Part shown: in pieces, positions 57,248 to 64,000 of the stretch
Numbering within the stretch: position 1 is the first letter of the stretch
Layout of the letters: the number at the start of each line of letters is the position of its first letter
NCBI RefSeq assembly: GCF_029193595.2
Contig: NZ_CP135052.1
Span: forward strand, 1,984,001-2,048,000
Length of the DNA stretch: 64,000 nucleotides
DNA from: Providencia hangzhouensis
GTDB lineage: Bacteria > Pseudomonadota > Gammaproteobacteria > Enterobacterales > Enterobacteriaceae
Reading direction: 5' to 3'
Program-made: the position numbers and the translations under genes
Notes under the pieces: model-generated
Seen by the model: the letters and a program-made list of their open reading frames with translations, nothing else
Told to the model about the DNA's origin: nothing
Database searches by the model: none

Positions 57248-58600
57248 ATGAAAGTTAAAAATATTGCGTTATTAATGCTTTCTCCTTGCTATTTAGCGGT
57301 AGCAATGGCAAATGCCAGCAACTGGGAAGATTCTATCAAGGAAAACTCATTCATTGCGGATTCGGAGCTAGAGCTGTCAACCCGCAACATGTGGAAATAC
57401 TTAAAAACAGAAAACCGTTTTGATAAAAACGAAAACCGTTATCGAAAACAAGTTGCGAATGCTTGGGGACAAAACTTTCAAGCAGATTTCAAATCAGGTT
57501 ATTTTGCTGATGTAATTGGCTTTGATGCCTCTTATTACGGCGGTATCAAACTGGGGGCAAGTAAAGACTTCGCCTCCCGTGCAATTTTATATAATGATGA
57601 TGGCCATGCGAAAGGGTACAACAAAATTGGTCAACGTTATGCAAAAGTAAAACTGGACCTTGAGCCAGTAAAATTTAATGCGAAAGCAGGTTGGTTTACG
57701 CTGAAAAATACGGGTATTTTCACGAATTCACAGCGTTTATCATTGAACAGTTATAGCGGTTACTACACTAATACTGCGATCAGTGATTGGAGTTTGGATT
57801 TATTATATCTCGATAAGAAAGTCATGCGTCGCGATAGCCCAAATATTGATGCGATGTATTTCACTGATGCTAATGGTGTTCGACACAATGTTAATCATGT
57901 CATTACAGGTGGTATTAACTACAATACTAAACCATTGAAAGTATACTATTTCTATGGTCAAGCAGATGATTTATTCCGTCAACAAGGTTTAGAAGCAAAA
58001 TATAAACTGACTTCAGATGTGACACTCGGTACACAAATCTATAACCATGAATACGGTAGTGATGGTAAACGTACTGAAACCGATAAACAAAAAGGGAAGC
58101 GTAATTTTGACAAACGTGCATGGCACTACGCAGGAACGGCAGAATGGCGTATTCCTGAGTCACCTTGGACGTTAAGCACAGGTTTAACTCATACCCAAGC
58201 GAAAAAAGCGAATGGCGTAGGCCAATTTGCGCGTAACCCAATTGGTAACACTCGTGGCCGTTTTAACTCACCAGCCTATGCAGATATCGACTACGTACGC
58301 GATGGTGAAACCATGGTTGCAATGGCAGCAGAGTATCGTATTAGTAAAGAACTCTCTGTTGGTGCGCGTACTAACTATTCAGAATTTAAATATGAAGGTG
58401 AAAGATTAAAACAAGGTCAATTTGGTCTATTCAGCTATTGGAAACCAACTGAAAACCTTTCTGTTTCGTTAAGTGGCGGTCTGGGCTGGCACCACCGTCA
58501 GGAGAACGACTACACGACGCCAAAATTATATGATGGTCACTCACGTCGTGCACACTCGTTATCTGGATCAATGACAACGACTTATCGTTTTAAAATGTAG
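57248..58600 (+). CDS. OprD-family outer-membrane porin
   Basis: 450 residues. Signal peptide ends near residue 23 (AMANA). It has the OprD-family layout: FIADSELELSTRNMWKY near the mature start, GYFADVIGFDASYYGGIKLG, and barrel strands throughout, ending in TTYRFKM. E. coli ChiP (chito-oligosaccharide uptake) is the best-known enteric relative; this gene is different in sequence, and its substrate is not evident. The gene is 35 bp upstream of a lipoprotein 5'-nucleotidase and probably cotranscribed. That pairing suggests uptake of nucleosides or a linked substrate. Confidence 0.8.
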   Translation: MKVKNIALLMLSPCYLAVAMANASNWEDSIKENSFIADSELELSTRNMWKYLKTENRFDKNENRYRKQVANAWGQNFQADFKSGYFADVIGFDASYYGGIKLGASKDFASRAILYNDDGHAKGYNKIGQRYAKVKLDLEPVKFNAKAGWFTLKNTGIFTNSQRLSLNSYSGYYTNTAISDWSLDLLYLDKKVMRRDSPNIDAMYFTDANGVRHNVNHVITGGINYNTKPLKVYYFYGQADDLFRQQGLEAKYKLTSDVTLGTQIYNHEYGSDGKRTETDKQKGKRNFDKRAWHYAGTAEWRIPESPWTLSTGLTHTQAKKANGVGQFARNPIGNTRGRFNSPAYADIDYVRDGETMVAMAAEYRISKELSVGARTNYSEFKYEGERLKQGQFGLFSYWKPTENLSVSLSGGLGWHHRQENDYTTPKLYDGHSRRAHSLSGSMTTTYRFKM

Positions 58601-58635
58601 TCGATAGTTGAAAAGGATTAAAAAAGGTAAAATAA

Positions 58636-60255
58636 ATGAAACATAAAATTGGATTACTCACACTGCTCATTTCTGGTGCACTTTTAGCGGGTTGTGCTCC
58701 CAAAAATACAGATACCGTAAAAGTACAAGTCATTGGTATTAATGATTTCCATGGGGCTTTACAAGCCCCAGGTGATGGTAAATTAGGTGGTATTGAGTCA
58801 ATTGCCACGCTGGTTAATCAATTAAGAGCGCAAAATGATAAAACTATCGTTGTTGGCGCGGGTGATTTAGTCGGGGCAAGCCCATTACTGTCATCGATGT
58901 TTTATGATGAACCTACCATTGAAGCCTTAAGTGCGATTGGTATGGAAACTAGTGCAGTTGGTAACCATGAGTTTGATAAAGGTAAAGAAGAGCTGCTGAG
59001 AAAACAAAACGGCGGCTGTCACCCAACAGCAGGTTGTGTGGGTAAAGATTCCTTTGATGGTGCTAATTTTAACTACTTAGCGGCCAACGTTATTGTGAAA
59101 GAAACAGGAGAAACTCTGTTCCCATCTTACTTTATTAAAGAGTTTGATGGCATTCCAATGGCATTTATTGGTTTAACGTTAGAAGGTACGCCGGCTATCG
59201 TAACACCAAGTGGAACCGCAGGGTTAGAATTCAAAAATGAAGTCGAAACTATTAATAACCAAGTGAAATTATTAAAAGCACAAGGTATTAACAGTATCGG
59301 TGTTCTGATCCATGAAGGCGCAACACAACAAGTTGATACCAAAGTTAAAGATATTAACCGTTGTGATAATATCAAAGGCCCAATCGTTGATATCGTTAAA
59401 CAATTAGATGCGAATGTAGACTTTGTTGTCAGCGGTCATACACACCAAGCTTACAATTGTGAAATCAATGGGATGACAGTAATTTCAGCCCAGTCTAACG
59501 GGACTTTATTATCTCAATTGAATATTGAGATTGATAGAAATACGAAAGATATTGTTAGTATCAATGCAAAGAATATCCCTGTTGAAACGAGCCGTTATGA
59601 GAAAAACCCTGAGTTAACCACGTTCGTACAAAAATACGAAAAAATTGCCTTGCCTATTTCGCAACAAGTGATGGGCTCTTTAACAGCAAATGTGGATAAA
59701 AAATTATTGCCTGCAGGAGATTCAACTCTAGGTAAGATTATTGCTGATGGGCAATTATATGCAGCTTCCAGCAAAGAAGCGGGCGGTGCGCAAATTGCGT
59801 TTATGAACAGTGGCGGTATTCGTGCTGATATGAAAGCAGGGGAATTAACTTACGGTGATATTTTCACTGTCCAGCCATTCTCTAACGTGGTTGTTACGCA
59901 ATCGCTAACAGGTGCACAAATTAAACAAGCGCTTGAGCAGCAGTGGGATCGTGCTCGTCCACAAGTTATGCCAGTTTCTAAAGGTTTTTACTACGAGTGG
60001 GATGACAGCCGCCCAGTGGGTGATAAAGTTATTCAAAAATCAATGAAATTAAACGGTAAGCCGTTAGACATGAATAAAAGCTATCGTGTTGCTGCGAATG
60101 AATTCTTAGCAACGGGTGGTAGCCGTTTCTCTGCCTTCAACCAAGGTAAAGACCGTGTTTATAGCCTGCCAGATAACGAAGCGTTAATGCAGTACTTTAA
60201 AGATAACTCACCAGTTTCCGTTCCAACGGATGTGCGTATCAAGAAAATTAAATAA
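58636..60255 (+). CDS. Lipoprotein bifunctional metallophosphatase/5'-nucleotidase
   Basis: 539 residues. Signal peptide with lipobox LLAGC (Cys20), so probably outer-membrane anchored, unlike periplasmic UshA. Metallophosphatase domain: GINDFHG (Asp, His), GAGDLVGASP, AVGNHEFDKG and SGHTHQAYNC, which form the two-metal site. The C-terminal 5'-nucleotidase domain has MNSGGIRADMKAGELTYGDIFTVQPFSN and AANEFLATGGSRF. It removes phosphate from nucleotides outside the cytoplasm. The catalytic residues I looked for are present. It ends at a strong terminator. Confidence 0.9.
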   Translation: MKHKIGLLTLLISGALLAGCAPKNTDTVKVQVIGINDFHGALQAPGDGKLGGIESIATLVNQLRAQNDKTIVVGAGDLVGASPLLSSMFYDEPTIEALSAIGMETSAVGNHEFDKGKEELLRKQNGGCHPTAGCVGKDSFDGANFNYLAANVIVKETGETLFPSYFIKEFDGIPMAFIGLTLEGTPAIVTPSGTAGLEFKNEVETINNQVKLLKAQGINSIGVLIHEGATQQVDTKVKDINRCDNIKGPIVDIVKQLDANVDFVVSGHTHQAYNCEINGMTVISAQSNGTLLSQLNIEIDRNTKDIVSINAKNIPVETSRYEKNPELTTFVQKYEKIALPISQQVMGSLTANVDKKLLPAGDSTLGKIIADGQLYAASSKEAGGAQIAFMNSGGIRADMKAGELTYGDIFTVQPFSNVVVTQSLTGAQIKQALEQQWDRARPQVMPVSKGFYYEWDDSRPVGDKVIQKSMKLNGKPLDMNKSYRVAANEFLATGGSRFSAFNQGKDRVYSLPDNEALMQYFKDNSPVSVPTDVRIKKIK

Positions 60256-60279
60256 TAAAATTTAATATTCCATTAAAAG

Positions 60280-60314
60280 CTCTGAGGGTGTTTATCATCC
60301 TCAGAGTTTTTTTT
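60280..60314 (+). terminator. Intrinsic terminator of the porin/nucleotidase operon
   Basis: CTCTGAGG and CCTCAGAG around an 11-base loop, then TTTTTTTT. Confidence 0.93.
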
Positions 60315-60392
60315 GTGCTTAATTTCCGGCATGGGGTAACGATGAGAAGGGGGGATTGATTGTGTTTACTAAATAAAAAATGATAAAGTAAT

Positions 60393-60411
60393 AATTCTCA
60401 TTATCATTATG
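60393..60411 (-). promoter_or_regulatory. Candidate Fur box upstream of ndh
   Basis: Read on the minus strand, CATAATGATAATGAGAATT agrees with the 19-bp Fur consensus at 14 positions by eye, including an unbroken run of 11. It lies about 260 bp before ndh, where no other gene starts. Confidence 0.5.
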
Positions 60412-60522
60412 ATTTTGTGAATTTAAACAATTGATTGATATAACGGCTAAAAAGCTGACTCGATTCGTTTGGGGAAAAAAATGATTTGACGAATGTGATC
60501 GTAGTCATAATAATCAACTAAA

Positions 60523-60536
60523 TTGATGTGAATCAA
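60523..60536 (+). promoter_or_regulatory. Perfect FNR site upstream of ndh
   Basis: TTGATGTGAATCAA fits TTGAT-N4-ATCAA exactly, about 139 bp before the start codon. In E. coli FNR represses ndh under anaerobiosis. Confidence 0.8.
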
Positions 60537-60668
60537 TATTTGGTATTACCAATAGACCAGTCATGATATTCTAATAGGGTTAGTGTGAGTTGTGGCTAAT
60601 TATTGTTATATAAGGTTTTTTTATGAGAAACCTTAAATAACATTAATATATTTTGTTTCGAGGGATTT

Positions 60669-61973
60669 ATGACCTTATTTCAACCCAAAATCATCGTTGT
60701 CGGCGGTGGGGCTGGTGGATTAGAACTGGCAACACGTTTAGGCCGTAAGTTAGGCCGTAAAAAACGCGCACAAATTACCTTGGTTGACCGCAACCCAAGC
60801 CATTTATGGAAACCACTATTACATGAAGTGGCGACAGGTTCGTTAGATGATGGCGTCGATGCGATAAGCTATTTGGCCCATGCTCGCCATAATGCATTTA
60901 ATTTCCAATTAGGTTCACTCACGAATATTGACCGTGAAAATAAAAAAGTGGTTCTCGGTGAACTTTATGACAAACATGGTGAATTATTGGTCCCTTTGCG
61001 TGAACTAGAATACGATATTTTAGTGATGGCGTTAGGAAGTACGTCGAATGATTTTGGTACACCAGGTGTTAAAGAACACTGCATTTTCTTAGATAACCCA
61101 CACCAAGCGCACCGTTTTCACGACGAAATGCTAAATCTGTTTTTACGTTACTCAGTTCGTGATAACGCAGAGGAGAGCGTTAATATTGCCATTGTTGGTG
61201 GCGGTGCAACGGGCGTTGAGTTATCAGCGGAACTCTATAACGCAGTAGAGCAACTGACCAGTTATGGCTTTAAAGGGCTAGACACAGATGCATTGAATGT
61301 CACACTAGTTGAAGCGGGTGAACGTATCCTGCCGGCTTTACCGCCGAGAATTTCAAGTGCCGCACATCAAGAACTTAATAAACTCGGCGTGAATGTATTG
61401 ACGAAAACTATGGTAACCAGTGCTGATGCAGATGGTTTGAATACGAAAGAAGATGGTAAAATTCATGCGGATCTCATGGTTTGGGCTGCAGGGATTAAAG
61501 CACCTGATTTCATGAAAGATATCGCTGGGTTAGAAACAAATCGTATCAACCAATTGGTGGTAAAACCAACGTTACAAACGTCTCGTGACGATATGATTTT
61601 TGCCATTGGCGATTGCGCTTCTTGCGCTAAGCCAGAAGGGGGATTTGTGCCACCAAGGGCTCAATCAGCTCACCAAATGGCCAGCCTTTGTTATGACAAT
61701 ATTGTCGCTTTAATGAAAGATAAACCTTTAAAAGAATATGTTTATAAAGACCATGGCTCATTAGTTTCACTGTCTCGCTTTAGTACAGTTGGCAGCTTGA
61801 TGGGGAATTTAATGCGTGGGGATATGATGGTAGAAGGGCGTATCGCTCGTTTTGTGTATATTTCTTTATACCGTATGCACCAAATCGCATTACACGGTTA
61901 CATTAAAACGGGGCTAATGATGCTTGTTGGCAGTATTAACAGAATTATTCGTCCAAAGTTAAAATTGCACTAG
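60669..61973 (+). CDS. ndh: Type II NADH:quinone oxidoreductase
   Basis: 434 residues, the E. coli length. FAD-binding motif [18 protein letters not shown] at the N-terminus, NADH-binding [17 protein letters not shown] near residue 177, and the FAIGDCASC segment. The C-terminal part is amphipathic, for membrane attachment. Non-proton-pumping entry of NADH electrons into the quinone pool. GAGGGATTT lies before the ATG. Upstream are FNR-like and Fur-like sites. ndh followed by a ycfJ-like gene is the order in E. coli. Confidence 0.96.
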   Translation: MTLFQPKIIVVGGGAGGLELATRLGRKLGRKKRAQITLVDRNPSHLWKPLLHEVATGSLDDGVDAISYLAHARHNAFNFQLGSLTNIDRENKKVVLGELYDKHGELLVPLRELEYDILVMALGSTSNDFGTPGVKEHCIFLDNPHQAHRFHDEMLNLFLRYSVRDNAEESVNIAIVGGGATGVELSAELYNAVEQLTSYGFKGLDTDALNVTLVEAGERILPALPPRISSAAHQELNKLGVNVLTKTMVTSADADGLNTKEDGKIHADLMVWAAGIKAPDFMKDIAGLETNRINQLVVKPTLQTSRDDMIFAIGDCASCAKPEGGFVPPRAQSAHQMASLCYDNIVALMKDKPLKEYVYKDHGSLVSLSRFSTVGSLMGNLMRGDMMVEGRIARFVYISLYRMHQIALHGYIKTGLMMLVGSINRIIRPKLKLH

Positions 61974-62562
61974 TCAACGACTAGCTACTTGTTTAATTTG
62001 GTTTTATTAGCACTATGCACCTGTATATTCGTATAACAGGTGCATTATTTTTTATTATTTATAATGATAAATAATAATGTTAAAAAATATATTAACTCAA
62101 TCTGTCAAGGTTTATCTATGTTAAATATTGCGTAGAAAAACTATTTAGATCAAATTTAATAGGTTAATTATCGATTATATTGTCACTATTACTTATATAA
62201 ATATATATTTTATTTTAATGAAACTTAAACCTAGAAATTAATATAAAATAAATGATCCGAATATTAACTTATCTTAAGTTTTAAATAATTAAGATGTAAA
62301 TCCATTTATATAACGATAACAGCCAACCATAACAGGCTCTTCTATTATCCTATTGATTTAAAACAGTAATATTTTTGATTGTAATCAATAGGTGAAGTTG
62401 CACTAATGGTAAAGTTTATTTTTCTAAAACAGTTATAATAAACATATGTTTTCATGATAATTTAAGATAATTCTAAAAAACAACACTATTAGTAGGTAAT
62501 TATCGAATTATTTTGAGTAGTGGTTACAATAGGCACGGCATATTTTAATAAGGGTTAACACG
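61974..62562. other. AT-rich region between ndh and the YcfJ/UmoD-like gene
   Basis: Begins with the ndh terminator; the remaining roughly 500 bp is strongly AT-rich with no supported ORF. A GATTGTAATCAATAG stretch near 62377-62391 is a partial dyad. It presumably contains the promoter of the next gene. Confidence 0.55.
62016..62050 (+). terminator. Intrinsic terminator of ndh
   Basis: TGCACCTGT and ACAGGTGCA around an 11-base loop, then TTATTTTTT. Confidence 0.9.
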
Positions 62563-63159
62563 ATGAAGCTAAAATTTAAGTTGTTATTAGCAACTGTAGT
62601 GATGCTCCTTATTGTATTGCTCGTGAATTCATTCAGCCAAGAGCCGGAAACTAAATTGGCTACGGTATTATCGGTTGAGCCGATCAAAGCGAATCGCCTT
62701 GTTGAGTACGAAAATTGTACAGTAACAGGGGTTTTAGGCACCTTTAATCAGCAATCTCTTTCTCGTTTTCACCCTGCACAAAGCGAATGCAAAATGATTT
62801 TTATGATTGAAGCATTACAAGGGAAAAGCTTTCCATCTCTATTTGATATGCAAAATCAAACCTGTGTTAACACACAAAAAATGGAATTAGTGATTGTTGG
62901 ATATGACGTTGTGTATCAAATTGGTAAAACAGTTGGAAAAGTCAGAACATCCTATGAACCATCAATGTTTATTCCTTTAGATGATAAAGGGCGTTTGGTG
63001 CTCACTTCATCCAATTCAGTATGTGAAACCATGCGCAGTGATATAAAAGAATTATTACCCTTTTATTGTTTACAGCAAAATGAATTACCAATCACAAAAA
63101 ACTCATCAGCAGTCTTAGAACTGCAACCGAATAAAAATACATTTGGCTTTATGGAATAA
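62563..63159 (+). CDS. YcfJ/UmoD-like envelope protein with a divergent centre
   Basis: 198 residues. One N-terminal hydrophobic segment (LLLATVVMLLIVLLV). ATVLSVEPIKANRLVEYENCTVTG matches the N-terminal part of YcfJ, and YDVVYQIGKTVGKVRTSYEPSMFIPLDDKGRLVL matches its C-terminal domain. The glycine-zipper membrane segment normally between these parts is missing; in its place is a cysteine-containing stretch (SECKMIFMIEALQGKSFPSL). In Proteus the YcfJ homologue UmoD upregulates the flagellar master operon flhDC. Position after ndh supports orthology. Whether the same role holds is inference. Confidence 0.7.
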   Translation: MKLKFKLLLATVVMLLIVLLVNSFSQEPETKLATVLSVEPIKANRLVEYENCTVTGVLGTFNQQSLSRFHPAQSECKMIFMIEALQGKSFPSLFDMQNQTCVNTQKMELVIVGYDVVYQIGKTVGKVRTSYEPSMFIPLDDKGRLVLTSSNSVCETMRSDIKELLPFYCLQQNELPITKNSSAVLELQPNKNTFGFME

Positions 63160-63184
63160 TTTTTTCTATAAATATTATAGAGAT

Positions 63185-63208
63185 AAAAGGCTACAAGAGT
63201 AGCCTTTT
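63185..63208. terminator. Terminator of the YcfJ/UmoD-like gene
   Basis: AAAAGGCTAC, loop AAGA, complement GTAGCCTTTT, then ATCATTTT; can act in both directions. Confidence 0.85.
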
Positions 63209-63217
63209 ATCATTTTA

Positions 63218-63246
63218 GAGCATCAAACTTAGCTAATTTGATGCTC
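63218..63246 (-). terminator. Hairpin overlapping the mfd stop codon
   Basis: GAGCATCAAA and its complement around a 9-base loop that contains the mfd stop codon. On the minus strand it is followed by CTAAAATG and then by the next hairpin. Confidence 0.55.
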
Positions 63247-64000
63247 TTCAAACCCAATGAGTAATTGTTTAATAAACTCTAGTCGAGAAACTCTTTCTGT
63301 TAAATCATGGAAAAATTTTAGTCTAACAGGGCCATCTAACCGATAAGTTTGTGGCTGGTTTTGTAATAAGCTTATTAAGAAACTTGGGTCGACTTTATTT
63401 TTATCACTAAACTCAATAAAGCCACCTTTTTCATGAGCTTCAATACGTTTAATACCAAGAGCTTGAGCTTGTAATCGAATAGCTGCGTTCGCTAATAGGA
63501 ATTTACCTGCGTCAGGTAAACTACCAAAGCGGTCGATCAGTTCTGTACGCAATTCGTCGAGCTCCGGACGGTTTTTTGCACTGGCTATTCGTTTATAGAA
63601 AGACAAGCGAATATTCACGTCGTGAATATAGTCGTCTGGCAACAGAACAGGCATACGCAACTCAACTTCTGTTTGTTGGCTAGTTAAATCTTCTAATGAA
63701 GGCTCACGCCCCTCTTTAAGCGCATCGACAGCACTTTCTAATAGCTCCATGTACAGGGTAAAACCAATAGTGGTCATTTGCCCACTTTGGTCTTCACCAA
63801 GTAATTCACCCGCACCACGAATTTCTAAATCGTGAGTTGCTAAAGCAAAACCAGCTCCTAAGTCTTCCAATGATGAAATGGCTTCAAGGCGTTTATGTGC
63901 ATCGGTGGTCATAGCTTTGGGATGCGGGGTGAGTAAGTAAGCGTATGCTTGATGGTGAGAGCGACCAACTCGTCCACGTAGTTGATGGAGTTGAGCTAAT
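63229..64000 (-). CDS. mfd: Transcription-repair coupling factor, C-terminal part
   Basis: The frame runs off the window end, so only about 256 C-terminal residues are visible of a protein of about 1150. Near the window edge the minus strand encodes LAQLHQLRGRVGRSHHQAYAYLLTP, helicase motif VI of Mfd, followed by LEAISSLEDLGAGFALATHDLEIRGAGELLGEDQSGQ and the TRCF C-terminal (D7) domain. Mfd removes stalled RNA polymerase and recruits UvrA. In E. coli mfd lies in the same region, close to ycfJ and ndh. Confidence 0.96.
   Translation of the reverse strand, partial: LAQLHQLRGRVGRSHHQAYAYLLTPHPKAMTTDAHKRLEAISSLEDLGAGFALATHDLEIRGAGELLGEDQSGQMTTIGFTLYMELLESAVDALKEGREPSLEDLTSQQTEVELRMPVLLPDDYIHDVNIRLSFYKRIASAKNRPELDELRTELIDRFGSLPDAGKFLLANAAIRLQAQALGIKRIEAHEKGGFIEFSDKNKVDPSFLISLLQNQPQTYRLDGPVRLKFFHDLTERVSRLEFIKQLLIGFEEHQIS

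Noticed and set aside
1..64000. CRISPR array, prophage, insertion sequence, tRNA or rRNA genes
   Set aside because: No regularly spaced direct repeats, transposase or integrase genes, or tRNA/rRNA-like sequences were recognised on reading both strands; this was by eye only.

Overview
This window is a chromosomal segment of an enteric gammaproteobacterium. The housekeeping proteins read as close relatives of Escherichia coli proteins. The low GC content, the YcfJ/UmoD-like gene beside ndh and the ERIC-type repeats point to the Morganellaceae, most likely Providencia. That genus call is inference from gene content and base composition, not from a database search. I saw no rRNA, tRNA, insertion sequence, prophage or CRISPR array.

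Layout. (1) 1-6936: yejK (truncated by the window edge), rplY, radD, rsuA, bcr, yejG and mepS, the E. coli yejG-yejK block plus mepS. (2) 6937-9135: an AT-rich accessory pocket with a YrbL-type kinase-fold protein and a lone pilin-like secreted protein. (3) 9169-17940: yeiP, mtr with a TrpR-box-like operator, a Nudix hydrolase, an orphan fruK without fruA or fruB, nfo, yeiH, yeiE and lysP. (4) 18054-23456: an iron-complex ABC transporter (binding protein, permease, ATPase) and a CirA-like TonB-dependent receptor. (5) 23622-31010: a putrescine-importer gene (plaP) with an unusual leader ORF, dld, sbcB, a LacY/CscB-type sugar permease with CRP sites and paired palindromic operators, and yeeX. 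(6) 31040-36150: an IclR-type regulator divergent from a DmsABC-like molybdenum oxidoreductase operon with an FNR-like site, then a small monooxygenase-fold protein. (7) 36294-55925: rne with its long leader, rluC, yceF, and the long run yceD-rpmF-plsX-fabH-fabD-fabG-acpP-fabF-pabC-mltG-tmk-holB-tatD-hinT-ycfL-lpoB-thiK-nagZ. (8) 55926-64000: a 1.37 kb AT-rich gap with tiny ORFs, an OprD-like porin paired with a lipoprotein 5'-nucleotidase, ndh with FNR-like and Fur-like sites, a YcfJ/UmoD-like protein, and the 3' end of mfd.

How the genes work together. The fab cluster supplies fatty-acid precursors and acyl carrier protein next to ribosomal protein L32, and is followed by replication (tmk, holB) and cell-wall genes (mltG, lpoB, nagZ). 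The iron ABC operon and its receptor form a complete outer-to-inner membrane uptake route. The porin plus surface nucleotidase looks like a nucleotide-scavenging pair. The Mo-enzyme operon looks like an anaerobic respiratory reductase of unknown substrate.

Best candidates for something undescribed: the plaP leader (GC-rich structured ORF overlapping the importer start, behind an upstream terminator-like hairpin); the porin/nucleotidase pair with tiny upstream ORFs; the DmsA-like enzyme with cysteines at the presumed Mo-ligand position; and three ERIC-type elements that each begin 1-3 bp after a stop codon.
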